From positions 45,537 to 109,536 of the forward strand of contig JAOBSW010000117.1 of assembly GCA_026214975.1 (NCBI GenBank): a stretch of DNA of 64,000 nucleotides. Direction: 5' to 3'. Shown one piece after another: positions 36,163 to 48,010 of the stretch (within the stretch, counting starts at the first letter, position 1; the number at the start of each line of letters is the position of its first letter). This DNA comes from Gentiana macrophylla (lineage: Eukaryota > Streptophyta > Magnoliopsida > Gentianales > Gentianaceae). The translations under genes were made by a program, and so were the position numbers. The notes under the pieces were generated by a model that did no database searches, had not been told where the DNA came from, and worked only from the letters and a program-made list of their open reading frames with translations.

Positions 36163-36503
36163 TGTTAGGGTTTTGTACATCTTTTGTTTTCAATTTTGGT
36201 AGTTGTTGGTGGTTGTTTGAGATAATTTTCTTTCTCTACACCCACAGGGATAGGCTCTGTGAGTTATGCTCTCATATGACCCCTCTTTTGTAGTTTTTGG
36301 GTGTTGATAGGGTTTAGTGGTTGTTGTTTCTTGTAGCATATAACCTCAGGGGTCTTATGCTACTTCAAATCAACAAATCTAACCTCTTCTCAACATTTTG
36401 TAGATTCTACTCTAGATCTTTGTCTAGGATGTTAACTCTTGTAGTTTGCATACCTTGGTTTTATATATTTACATTTAACCAAAAAAAAAAAAATGAAAGG
36501 AGT

Positions 36504-38403
36504 TGATTGTCTACTAACCCGTGATCTTCTAAGTAAACTTCTGGTACACAACACGTCAATTATGTAAATGCTTTAAATTTATGTTTTCATTATATGTTGT
36601 AAGTGTTGACTTAAATTATTTTCCCTTCCTTTTCTTGTTTTGAGTGATTAACTAGCTCACATACAGTATATGCACCTTTTTGTTTTTTTGTTTTGTTTAA
36701 TATTACCATTGCATAAACAAACCTCCACCGCTGCGATAAGGCTGTGTTTAATGTATTTAAACAATGTATGTTATGTACTTATTGCATTTTTCATAGTTAG
36801 AAAGGTGGCTAAAAATCATTATCCCCTCATGGAAAAACAAACAAACGAAGGAGTTGATTGTCTACCAACCGGAGATCTTGAGTAAAGCTTTTGGTACTCA
36901 ATCCATCTAGAGTGTATGTTCATTAATATATTTTTTTCATCGAATATGCTATGAGTGGTAACTTGCATTTTTTCATTATTTCTTGGATCGATTATTGGGT
37001 GATTGGTCGATTCACTATTAATCTAGGTTTAAGTTGATCTTTCAACTTTTCGGAGGCAAAAGATCTCAACCCAATTCTGCGGAAGATGAGGTATAATTTT
37101 ATATAATCATGTAATTACTTATATATATACTCTTATGCTTTCGAATTTGACGGAAGTTATTGGATGGTGTCTCCACATAAACCGAAGTGACCCGGGGTTG
37201 ATCGAAGCACATAGTTTACATCCTAGAAGTAAAGCTGTGTGGTTCCAATCAACCCGACAGTCACTTCAAAGATAAATTACCTCACCACACAATTACTTCT
37301 CGTTCATCTAATCTTCTTGAAGTTATGTCACCTGTAAATGTCGTCATGTTGTTTTTCATGGTTACTAGTATGTCCTGTCGTGGGGAGAGCATGGTTATGA
37401 TAATGGAGAAAAGTGATCCATCATTCTGGCTTTTTATGTTGTCGTTTTTCATCACTTTTTCAAGAAAAAATGTCCCGGCCCATCCTTTTTGTTGAAATGC
37501 TTATATACATATATGTTGTCTTGGACAATTGTTTGTTTCTTCTCCATAGATGCAAGACAAGAAGTCAAGAGGAAAAAGAAGGTAACATGCATATGCGTAT
37601 TATATATATCATTGTATATTTATAATCAATTATGCAACTTTTGGTTCCATTCAATGTACCTTATGCAGGACACATATCCATGTCAATGGGATTTGAATGA
37701 ATTTATTGAGATTGGAAACTGATTCATCGGAAGCTATTAAGATTGGAAGCATTCTTTTTTTTTTTTTTTGGAGGAACGCCATTTTTGTTTTAGTAGGTAG
37801 GCTTACAACTTATTGTTGAATGTTCGGTTACGAATTGCTATGTAGTATTTTCACTTCCATCAACTTTAACCTTTATGTTCAATATATTTTCAATAATTTC
37901 ATGTTCTTATATGTCGATATGTGGATTATCAATTAGAAAATCATGTAAGAATACTACTATTTTACACGTATATTGGTAAATGGTGACATAAATGACCAAC
38001 AATTTAGATAATCTATGAAAGTGCGCAAGAAAACTAGTTATTACATCCGTTAACTACTATAAAATGTCATTGGAAATTGGGAAGTGTCCAAATCAGCGAC
38101 AATAAAGTGGCACACGAAATAAGTGCCGTTGAATTTCCACGAATCTATTGCCGGAAAAATCGCCGTAAAGATAAAGCCACATAGTCGATAAGTGTCAACA
38201 AAGTGCCACAAATACAACATACAACACTTTTACCAAGTGCCATATAATCGCCGAAAAAGTTTCCCAGCACAACAAAAAAAGTGCCACAAAACATTGCCGA
38301 CGCCAGTATTGACGACACTTAAATAACCACCGTTTTATGCGCCGGGATAGCTTTTTATGGCGCTTATTTTCATTGTCCCGGCATTTATTTTGTGCCACAA
38401 AAA
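36504..38403. other. Right arm of the CACTA-like element, non-coding
   Basis: No domain was recognised. A stretch of about 45 bp after the LINE (GGAGTTGATTGTCTACTAAC..., 36500-36543) recurs with changes at 36850-36893. The last 400 bp are dense in GCCAC/GCCGG words, typical of subterminal DNA. Confidence 0.5.
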
Positions 38404-38424
38404 GCAAAAAATGTTGTAGTGATA

Positions 38425-39278
38425 TAAAATTCATGTTTTGTAGGAGGTGTGATACCCTAACAATTATAAAGGTTGTAATTGTTGAATCTCAGAGTTTCAG
38501 AGGTAAGGAATGATGTATCAAAAGACACATTTTTATTCATATTTTAAATATGTCACAATTTCATTGTTTGTGTAATTTCAAGGCAACTATAAGTTTACTT
38601 GTTTTGTCTCTACTGGGCCATGTTTTCAGAAATAGCATTAATCTATCAAAAATATGATAGATTTGTTTTAGTATTTGGATTTAGAAACATTCAGCAATAG
38701 TAGTTTAGTAAATTATCTGGATTTACATTTTTCTCTCATGTCTAATTGAAAGGTTTCTCAACAATATTAAAATTCTTTACATTAACGATTTGTTCCCACA
38801 ACTTATGTTGAGATTTTAATTTTATAAATAAGCCTTTTATTAAACATTTCACTACGTTAGTTTCAAATTGATTCACTATATGGTTTGATTTGAGATTTGA
38901 TATGTTGGTTGTACGCATACCCATAATATTTTTAAGTACTTCAGATTTTCAAGAATATCGAATTAGCAGGTTCAGAAAATAAGAAATGTGACGGTTCATA
39001 GTTAAGTATGTAATTAGACAGAGCAGTGAATCCTCGAGGGTCCCGGCACTAATTTCCATGCTCACGGGCTATCATAGTGAGAAAAGGCCGGAGCCGGTCA
39101 ATTTCCCTGTTCACGGGCGATAATAGTGAACATCCGGTCTGCTACATATTTTAGTTTCCCTTCTCATGGGCTATAGTAATGAGACGTAATACTTATGAAC
39201 CATTACATGTCAGTTAAGTTATGTGCCTCTCTTAGTAGGCTATTACATGCAAGAGAAGAATAAGAATGAGAATATTAC
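38425..39278 (+). repeat. Right LTR of the chromovirus-like element, middle part with hairpin cluster
   Basis: It aligns with 26717-27558. Hairpins lie at 39061-39081, 39109-39131, 39162-39184 and 39228-39256. It ends in ATTAC (39274-39278), the left TSD of the triple-LTR array, 22 bp after the fourth hairpin. Confidence 0.9.
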
Positions 39279-40194
39279 TGTAACATCCCGACTTTTCAGA
39301 AGGGGTAAATTAGTAATTGGTCATACCTACGACGACCTAATTATTATTTGTCCTATTTATTTAATTAAAAGGATTTGTTATTTAATTAAAGGATTTAATT
39401 AAATGGCTATAAAAAGGAATAAAACCCAAATTACTCCTTTAATTCACACGCATATTTCTGGAAGGAAAAGAAAAGGGACGGCGCTCTGAAGAAGAAAACG
39501 GACGCAGAAGAAAACGAAATAATAGGAAGAACCGTGTGATCAATCCGTTCATCTGATCAAGATGCCCGCAGAGAGAAAAGTGATCAGCGCGAGGAGACGC
39601 AACTTTGGAAAATAACATCTCTCGATTTCGTAAGTTTTCAGTTTAGCCCTAGTTTTCGGTATTCGTAGAGTTCGATTCTTGAAAAATTCGTATCTTTTGA
39701 TCCGTAGCTCTGTTTCGCAGCCGTGAGTAGTCGAAACGATCGTCTTGAAGCGTAGAATAATCTAAAAATAGGTTCGCAGCAGTAAACCCAGGTAATCTTC
39801 AGTTACTGCACTTTTTCAGATTCGTCTTTCTGCAAAGAAAATAGGATTTTAGGGTTTGTTGTTGATCAAATAGGTTTTTGGGGTTGAGGATCAACGATTG
39901 TTGCAGTCGCTTGGTGTTTTGCTATTGGTGTTGCAGGCAATTAAGGTAAGAGACTCTTCCTATGATTCCAATTATCGTTTATAAGGTTTAGATCAAGTTT
40001 TAGGGTGTTTAAATGATAGAAAGATGTGTCTTTTCGTTGATCAATGATCATCGATGCTATGATATGTTTAGATATATTTTCCTATGTTTTACTGTGTTAT
40101 TTCCGATGCCATTTGGGTTAGAAATGAATGGGAATTCGTGTCTTGATGATTTTAGGATTAGGCAAAACCCAGCAGGCACAGCGCCTGTATTAAG

Positions 40195-40395
40195 TGCACG
40201 GGCGTTTATGATCGTTGCGACTCAAACGGGCGTCTGGTTTCTCTGGACGGGCGCCTGAGGTGTTATTTACATTCGATTTGTAGTCGTTTTTTGGGGGACG
40301 GCGCCTGGGGAAAGTGGACGGGCGTCCAGTCTTGGACGGGCGTCCGGTAGGTTCCAGACGGGCGTCCATGTCTTTAAACGGGCGTTTGACCTGTT
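40195..40395. repeat. ACGGGCGT dyad array in LTR A
   Basis: About eight copies of a word centred on ACGGGCGT with partly complementary arms, for example GGACGGGCGTCC and AAACGGGCGTTT. Equivalent arrays are at about 46525-46740 (B) and 52890-53130 (C), with slightly different copy numbers. They lie some 800 bp downstream of the TATA box, so they should be transcribed. Confidence 0.8.
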
Positions 40396-40837
40396 TTATT
40401 TGTTTTCACTGTTTTCATCGTTTCAGCTTAGTTTCAGGTTTTATACTCATGTGTTTACTGTTTTAAACCCTTAAACATGATATATTAACATTGAATAAAT
40501 ATAAACAAGCCTGAATTGAGCTTCTGATTCGTTCAGTTAAAACACCGAATGTACTCTTAAAGGGAGTTGAAGTTCGGATCCGTCGGAAGAGCATGATAGG
40601 CTTGTGCATTGATGAGTTAGCATTAATCAATGTCTGTGTAATTGCTAGGACTTGTCCGTGTCTAGTGGTCTAGGAAGAGAGTAGTCCGAGTGAGGAGATT
40701 ATTTGAAAACACTTAGGTGGCTAGTTAATCATCCTAATAATTAACGTGCTTGACTAGTAAAAGATTAAACAACATGTCTCTCTTGGCTGGCACCGGGCTA
40801 AATCGCGATGCATGTGCTACCTCTGAAGGTGGAGGAA

Positions 40838-41004
40838 CTCAGAGGTCAAAAGACCCTAAGTACTGAGAGGACTCACGAGACGCGCAAGCTATCGGAGTCT
40901 ACCTTTTCTAGACTTCGTGGATATTGGTGTGATCCACTAATATGTTGCAAAAGAGTGTCCTGAGGTGGAAGAACTCCGTGAGGTCAAAAACCCTAAGTCT
41001 GGAG
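40838..41004 (+). other. Hairpin cluster in LTR A
   Basis: Hairpin 1 (40838-40867) has outer stem CTCAG/CTGAG and inner stem GGTC-AAAA-GACC. Hairpin 3 (40921-40943) is ATATTGGTG/CACTAATAT. Hairpin 2 (40974-41004) is weak in this copy (CTCC/GGAG). Confidence 0.65.
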
Positions 41005-41647
41005 GGACTGCTTTGAGGTGGATCGCCGTAGTGCCCTTGAGTGCGGTTGTAACACGAGATAAGCTAAGTAGTAACGTTTAGTCAATTCATGTTGATGGAC
41101 ATGAAATGAACCCTAGATTGAGTCGGTCACATAAAGATAACTAAACGATTAAATATCTTTTCTTTATAAATCTTAATTGTTGTCGTAGCTTCTCACTTTT
41201 ACTAAGTACTTTGTACTTACCTCCTTTGCATTTTCTTTTGTATGCATTGTGGGGTGAGAAGACGAACAGGTTGATCAAGTGTAGACGACGGCTTTTTGAA
41301 GACTTAAAGTCTTGACGAAGCTTCTAGATTATTTTCTTTGTAAAGGTTGTATTAGACCGGTTGTATTTCTTCTCTTAGATTTGTTGTACTTCTACTTTTA
41401 AGGCATCGTATTGTATAAGTCTTTGGGGTTTATAATCGTTGTAATCTTAACTATCCATCTTTAGCATGGTTAATTTCTATTCATAGTAGCTTTTATGTTT
41501 TTACCCGAGTCTTTTTAGCTTCCGTTTGCTTTTATTTTGATACGACGACGTAGAGGCTTGCGTATAATATTAGACTTATTTAATGCTATACGCGCCGAAC
41601 GTTTCTCTTCCGGATAAGGGCTCGGTGTCCGGGAGCGGGGCGTTACA

Positions 41648-44600
41648 GTTGGTATCAGAGAGAAGCTTCCTTTCTATCCTAGGCTTCTCTTCCTCTAAGA
41701 TAAGAATCTTTTAGACCTTTTAGAACTTGAGCTTGGTGGTAATCCTCGTAAGACTAAGAATCTTAAACCGTGGTTAAGTTCCACTAGGACCAAGTGAAGA
41801 GTCGTCTTAGACGGAGGTTAGGTTGAATTCTTAGTTCACATATTTTATGTGATCACCTCAGTTTCGTTTCTCCTAGTATCCGTAGTAGTAACTATTTCTT
41901 CTTTTGAAGTTTCCAAACCGTATCTGGTCACGTAGGATTAAGTGAAACCCCTTTAAGTAAAACTTTGGGATTGGAGTCTTATGCCTACATCTTAAAGTCG
42001 AGGTCCTCTTGGTTGATTTTTTTTTCCTTACTTTCCCTATTGAAATATCTTCACCTTCTCTACACATGAATATATAAGTTTACTTTTATCTTGGCCTAAC
42101 TTTGTAGAGAATGATATTTGATTCAGCTCTACAAGTCCCCCACTTTCTCTTTTCACTATCACTTGCTTGAGTTCATCAACATTCTTTGACCTTTGCTTTG
42201 CTTGAGATGGTTCTACACGAACTCCATGTGTAACTCTATTATCTCCAAGTACTCCTCAGTCGTTTCAACTCATAGTGTTAAAAGTCTCTTACTTTGGCAC
42301 AAACTTTTCATCATCCTCATGTTTGGATTTACCCAACATGAGTGAATGTCGTTGTTTCCGTGTTTTCCCTTTAACGTAAGACTGTCTCTCCATACTCCAA
42401 AAATTCTGCAAATTTTCAGAAAAGTAGATTACTGTCTTATCTACAATTTCTCTTTTTACACCAACTCGATAATCATTATGGATTGTTCAGAAAATTCATG
42501 TTTATACCGGACACTCTGTCCAGAAAATCTGCAGCAACACCTTCACTTCTTCTTCTGTTTTGAACAGGTTAAACATCTTCAAATGACCTGAATTTTTGAT
42601 ATGTTGCAGACAACAATTTTATCTACAGCTTCTATTTTGGAATTAAGTTCAGATTCTTTTTCGTTTGATCTCGATTTTCAATGCAACACAGTGTTTATTA
42701 ATCTGGAAATTCTGGCAGCTTGTGCAACCGTCAGAAATAACTGTTTTTGACCAACTTACCTTCATTCAAAAATTCTAATATTTTTATATCACCTGGGAAA
42801 CTCCAGTATCTAAATCTTTTCTCTTTGGATCATGCTCAAATTCCTCTTCGTTTGTTCTGTACAAATTGATAATGTCAGATCCAGAGTAAAAAAAAAAAAT
42901 CTTACACAGCAACCTAAAAGGAATATTCACCTCCTTGACTTAGAGTTTGGGCTAAGAGGGTAGTAAGTTACGATTGCTTTGTTTAGGAGTTCCACAAGTC
43001 TGATCTCTTCCTAAGTTAAACCTTTTAGTAGGAGTTTGTAAAGCTAACGTTGTAGTTTCTTTTGCGCTTGTAAACGAGAGCCAAGATGCTATCCTCCAAA
43101 GATGCCATGTTTGATGTTCGGACTTTTCGTGCTCTTTTGTAATTATACTTTTATTGGTAATTTGTTTCTCATGTAATCCCTCACTTGAGATCTTTAAACT
43201 CAACAGATCCTCTCGGCTTGTTGTCATAAATTACCTCAAAACATATCGCCTTAAACCCTTCTTTTCAACAAATTCATTCTTTCTTACTTTTCAAATCTAG
43301 AAACAAATTCTCTTGAAGTTCTAAATTGTTGCACTCCCATCATTCATGCAAATTCAAAGTTTCTTTGAACCTTTTAATGTCGAACATTCTTTTTACTTGT
43401 GTTTATTCTCGGCTCCCTCCTAAGGGTAGTGTCGATATTGTAACTATTTCACCTAATGTTGCATGTTCCTCAAGGTATGCATATCTTCTTTTGTTTGGTC
43501 ATATTTTTAAGCCTACCATGACATTTTTTCATTTACTTATCTTTAACCTTCTAGCAATTTATGCTAAACTAGTTTCAAGCGAGAAGGTAGACCTTTTCAA
43601 GATGCCTTTTGAACCTCTCTCGGCCAACCAACATTTGAACTCCAAATTGAATTTCAATCTAGATTATTGTACCTTGTACCTTTGGTTTTAACTCTCTTTC
43701 GTGCCATTTAGAGCCATGAACCGCCATGTACACCTTTTGACTTCCCATCGTCTGTAGTGGCGTTCCTACTACAATTTTGTCATACTGATTGAAAGTCCAT
43801 TTTATTCTAACCTTTGCATTCCCACACGAGGAATAACCACGAGCATTTATTCTTTGGCAAATTGTACTATTCCTCTCGAGTAAGTGCAACCTTGAACCGT
43901 TGATTTGAATCGTCAAATATTGTTTATACTTCCTTTGAAAGTTTGAATTAATTCTTTGAAATCAAACCTTACCCAGCAATTCTTAAGTGTCGTTTCCTCT
44001 TCACTTAAAAATCTTGCTTACCGCTTACTTATTCAAACTTTTGATATTGCCTTACAATTCCTTGAGGGAAATTTCTATTTCTTTTAAATCTCGTAATAAC
44101 CTCTCTTTGACTATTGCAAACTTGGACACTTCTTGACAAGTGTTTATTTTATTCTAAGACCTTTTGGTGTACTCGTTTTCCCTCCATAGCTACTTCATGT
44201 TGAGATTCTTACTCTCTTTTGATTTCTAAATTCCTTTTTAGCCCTTTCGGTGCTCGACCTTGCACCTTTATTTTGTTTTCCTGTTGTGTGATGTTTCCCT
44301 TACGAAACTCATGTGAACTGAAGATTTTTCTAGTTCGCCAAAATCCATCTTTGTTAACCAAATGATTAACAATCAAGGTCACTTTCTTAATGTTCTCAAG
44401 CTCGGTGTTCTCTTTTCATACAGTGAGAATATCTTCAAGTCCATTTGGTGATGTTCTAACGTCTCCACTTTCTAAAGGCTTATATGAAAGCCTATTACCA
44501 TTCTTCCAAGTTGCCTCTGAAGTCCTTGTAGACCACCGTATCTTGCAGAATTCCACTCTCCCAAAAGAATTCCATCTGCAAGGTGTTCTTTTGTTGTCCT

Positions 44601-45613
44601 TCTGGTGGCCATCTTTTGTATTATGATACAGTGCCCCTTTCTTCATTCCAGAACCAACTTCAACTTTCCTCATCATGATTTTTTTTTTCTTGTGTTCTTT
44701 GGTAACCCAAGCAACCTTTCTTATTTCAAGTGCATTGTACCATTCCTGGCTTACCTAGTTGACATACCACCCTGGTACTCAACTTGTTACTTTTCAACTT
44801 CTTTTATTCTCCAAGCTAACTCCCTTGGCATAAGAATTGGATTAGACCGTCGGAGAGAGAAAGGGTGGCGGATGCATGCTTCTCATTTCCTAAGAAGTCT
44901 CTAAACAACACCGCTGTAATCCTTGTAGTTCTTGACAAGCTTGTGGTGCCACGATGGAAGTTGAGATCGAAAGAAGTCAAGTATGCCAGGAAGATGTGAG
45001 TCGGTTAGGAAGCTCAAGCACTCGGGACATAGGCCGCGAGGAGCAAGCAAAGAGTGGTAAACCGATGATTCCAAAATTCGAGGCAGTTGATGAGTTCGTG
45101 AAGAAACAAGATGAAGATCCAATGGTTTTGATTACAAGTGAGTGGTTGGATCCCAACCAGCCATTGGTCACGAGTTAGATGAAGATAGCAACCGTTGGTA
45201 GCGGAATCAGCTTTGGGATTCCGATTGCGGGAGGTTGGGAAGGACAATGAAGAATGGAAAACCTCGAGACGGCAATTGCAGTTCATCTCAGAGCGACCAA
45301 GATGTACCAGAGTTGGAACAGTACTGCTGGCGATCTTTCATGAAGTTAGAGATAGAAGAACACGAGTTTCTACGATGAAGTGGAGCGACAACGGAGTACG
45401 AGACCAGAGTTGATACAGCAAGCCAACAAAAAGATTGAAGTAGATCGTCGCCACCTCGAGATAGCTCAAGACAGGTGGAAGAGTTGGGAAGATGGAAGAA
45501 GAAGAAGAAGATTGTACGAGTTAGGAGACGAAACGCTTCGCAAGTCCAGAGTTCAAGTACCTCTCGGTTACATTCGAGTTTCGAGGACGAAACTCCTCTT
45601 AAGGGGGAAGGAA
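41648..45613 (+). other. First interior of the triple-LTR array, non-coding
   Basis: Primer site TGGTATCAGAG at 41650-41660; polypurine tract AAGGGGGAAGGAA at 45601-45613. About 3.9 kb without recognisable gag, protease, RT or integrase. A 74-codon ORF (44954-45178; MEVEIERSQVCQEDV...) is kept open in both interiors; it matches nothing I recognise and may be a pol remnant. The last 40 bp (TTTCGAGGACGAAA) resemble the end of Tekay/Del pol. Confidence 0.7.
44954..45178 (+). CDS. Small ORF conserved in both interiors, unknown
   Basis: The 74-codon frame begins MEVEIERSQVCQEDVSRLGS and ends EWLDPNQPLVTS. The copy in the second interior (51324-51548) is open with the same end and differs mainly where Arg codons containing CG became Gln. 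It is hydrophilic and acidic, with no signal peptide or membrane segment. Conservation between two recently duplicated copies is not strong evidence of function, so it may be chance or a remnant of pol. Confidence 0.25.
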   Translation: MEVEIERSQVCQEDVSRLGSSSTRDIGREEQAKSGKPMIPKFEAVDEFVKKQDEDPMVLITSEWLDPNQPLVTS

Positions 45614-48010
45614 TGTAACATCCCGACTTTTCAGAAAGGGTAAATTAGTAATTGGTCATACCCACGACGACCTAATTATTATTTGTCCTATTTATTTAAT
45701 TAAAAAGGATTTAATTAAAAGGATTTGTTATTTAATTAAGGGATTTAATTAAATGGCTATAAAAAGGAATAAAACCCAAATTACTCCTTTAATTCACACG
45801 CATATTTATGGAAGGAAAAGAAAAGGGACGGTGCTCTGAAGAAGAAAACGGACGCAGAAGAAAACGAAATAATAGGAAGAACCGTGTGATCAATCCGTTC
45901 ATCTGATCAAGATGCCGCAGGAGAGAAAAGTGATCAGCGCGAGGAGACGCAACTTTGGAAAATAACATCTCTCGATTTCGTAAGTTTTCAGTTTAGCCCT
46001 AGTTTTCGGTATTCGTAGAGTTCGATTCTTGAAAAATTCGTATCTTTTGATCCGTAGCTCTGTTTCGCAGCCGTGAGTAGTCGAAACGATCATCTTGAAG
46101 CGTAGAATAATCTAAAAATAGGTTCGCAGCAGTAAACCCAGGTAATCTTCAGTTACTGCACTTTTTCAGATTCGTCTTTCTACAAAGAAAATAGGATTTT
46201 AGGGTTTGTTGTTGATCAAATAGGTTTTTGGGGTTGAGGATCAACAATTGTTGCAGTCGCTTGGTGTTTTGCTGTCGGTGTTGCAGGCAATTAAGGTAAA
46301 GACTCTTCCTATGATTCCAATTATCGTTTATAAGGTTTAGATCAAGTTTTAGGGTGTTTAAATGATATAAAGATGTGTCTTTTCGTTGATCAATGATCAT
46401 CGATGCTATGATATGTTTAGATATATTTTCCTATGTTTTACTGTGTTATTTCCGATGCCATTTGGGTTAGAAATGAATGGGAATTCGTGTCTTGATGATT
46501 TTAGGATTCTGGGCAAAACCCAGGCAGACGGGCGTCTATATTAGGCAGACGGGCGTTTGCGATCGTTGCAGCTCAAACGGGCGTCTGGTTTCTCTGGACG
46601 GGCGTCTGAGGTGTTATTTTACATTCAGGTTGTAGCTGTTTTAGGGGGACGAGCGTCTGGGGAAAGTGGACGGGCGTCCAGTCTTGGACGGGCGTCCGGT
46701 AGGTTCCAGACGGGCGTCCATGTCTTTAAACGGGCGTTTGACCTGTTTTATTTGTTTTCACTGTTTTCATCGTTTTAAACTTAGTTTGAGTTTTATACTC
46801 ATGTGTTTTCTTGTTTTAAACCCTTAAACATGATATATTAACATTGAATAAATATAAACAAGCCTGAATTGAGCTTCTGATTCGTTCAGTTAAAACACCG
46901 AATGTACTCTTAAAGGGAGTTGAAGTTCGGATCCGTCGGAAGAGCATGATAGGCTTGTGCTTTGATGAGTTAGCATTCATCAATGTCTGTGTAATTGCTA
47001 GGACTTGTCCGTGTCTAGTGGTCTAGGAAGAGAGTAGTCCGAGTGAGGGAGATTATTTGAAAACACTTAGGTGGCTAGTTAATCATCCTAATAATTAACG
47101 TACTTGACTAGTAAAAGATTAAACAACATGTCTCTCTTGGCTAGGCACCAGGCTAAATCGCGATGCATGTGCTACCTCTGAAGGTGGAGGAACTCTGTAG
47201 GTCAAAAGACCCTAAGTACAGAGGGACTCCGCTGAGACGCGCAAGCTATCGGAGTCTACCTTTTCTAGACTTCGTGGATATTGGTGTGATCCACTAATAT
47301 GTTGCAAAAGAGTGTCCCTGAGGTGGAAGAACTCCGTAGGTCAGCAAAACCCTAAGTACGGAGGGACTCTGCTGAGGTGGATGCGCGTAGTGCCCTTGAG
47401 TGCGGTTGTACGTAACACAGATAAGCTAAGTAGTAACGTTTAGTCAATTCATGTTGATGGACATGAAATGAACCCTAGATTGAGTCGGTCACATAAAGAT
47501 AACTAAACGATTAAATATCTTTTCTTTATAAATCTTAATTGTTGTCGTAGCTTCTCACTTTTACTAAGTACTTTGTACTTACCTCCTTTGCATTTTCTTT
47601 TGTATGCATTGTGGGGTGAGAAGGCGAACAAAGTTGATCAAGTGTAGACGACGGCTTTTTGAAGACTTAAAGTCTTGACGAAGCTTCTAGATTATTTTCT
47701 TTGTAAAGGTTGTATTAGACCGGTTGTATTTCTTCTCTTAGATTTTTTGTACTTCTACTTTTAAGGCATCGTATTGTATAAGTCTTTGGGGTTTATAATC
47801 GTTGTAATCTTAACTATCCATCTTTAGCATGGTTAATTTCTATTCATAGTAGCTTTTATGTTTTTACCCGAGTCTTTTTAGCTTCCGTTTGCTTTTATTT
47901 TGATACGACGACGTAGAGGCTTGCGTATAATATTAGACTTCTTTAATGCTATACGCGCCGAACGTTTCTCTTCCGGATAAGGGCTCGGTGTCCGGGAGCG
48001 GGGCGTTACA
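45614..48010 (+). repeat. LTR B (middle, recombinant) of the triple-LTR array
   Basis: TGTAACATCCCG...GGGCGTTACA, 2397 bp; TATA-like box at 45758-45765. Left markers agree with C, such as the extra AAGGATTTAATTAAA near 45705, GATCATCTTG at 46089 and AACGTACTTG near 47097. Right markers agree with A, such as CTAAACGATT near 47503, CTAAGTACTTTG near 47565 and GCGTTACA at the end. The exchange lies between about 47100 and 47500. Confidence 0.93.
47193..47363 (+). other. Hairpin cluster in LTR B
   Basis: Hairpin 1 (47193-47223) has outer stem CTCTGTA/TACAGAG and inner stem GGTC-AAAA-GACC. Hairpin 2 (47332-47363) has CTCCGTA/TACGGAG. The two stems differ by a T-A to C-G exchange. Confidence 0.75.

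Larger units (their letters stand above)
32975..36491 (+). mobile_element. L1-type LINE, 5'-truncated, with poly(A) tail
   Basis: ORF2 pieces occur in the order endonuclease C-terminus, linker, RT, zf-RVT domain, then a 3' untranslated region and an A-run ending near 36493. A likely TSD is AATGAAGGAGT (32964-32974) against AATGAAAGGAGT (36492-36503). The sequence after the right copy, GTTGATTGTCTAC, is what the element interrupted, since a related uninterrupted copy is seen at 36848. The 5' part of ORF2 and ORF1 are missing. The exact 5' end is uncertain because 32975-33230 has little coding resemblance and holds a TA/TG tract. Confidence 0.75.
31762..38421. mobile_element. CACTA-like DNA transposon, non-autonomous, left terminus damaged
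   Basis: The insertion interrupts the LTR between homologues of 26706 and 26717. Its right end is the inverted CACTACAACATTTTTTGC (38404-38421), a CACTA-type terminal repeat. The left end begins CATAATAGGCCTTTGGCGAC, like the inner part of such ends but without CACTACAA. Both subterminal regions are rich in words like GCGGC, GCCGG and TGGCAC, as in CACTA subterminal repeats. ATA at 38422-38424 could be a 3-bp TSD, but the left copy is not clear. No transposase was recognised. The interior carries a LINE at 32975-36491. Confidence 0.6.
39279..41647 (+). repeat. LTR A of the triple-LTR array
   Basis: TGTAACATCCCGACTTTTC...GGGCGTTACA, 2369 bp. TATA-like box at 39408-39415 (TATAAAAA). It lacks a ~17-bp AAGGATTTAATTAAA duplication present in B and C. 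It contains the GGGCG dyad array (about 40195-40395) and hairpins at 40838-41004. Confidence 0.93.

Noticed and set aside
40013..40258. 81-codon plus-strand ORF in LTR A, similar in B and C
   Set aside because: It starts in AT-rich LTR sequence and runs through the dyad array. The frame is not kept between the three LTRs (81, none listed, 60 codons), so no coding constraint is evident.
42346..42591. 81-codon ORF repeated at 48710-48955
   Set aside because: Identity between the two interiors is explained by recent duplication. No domain, and the surroundings look non-coding.
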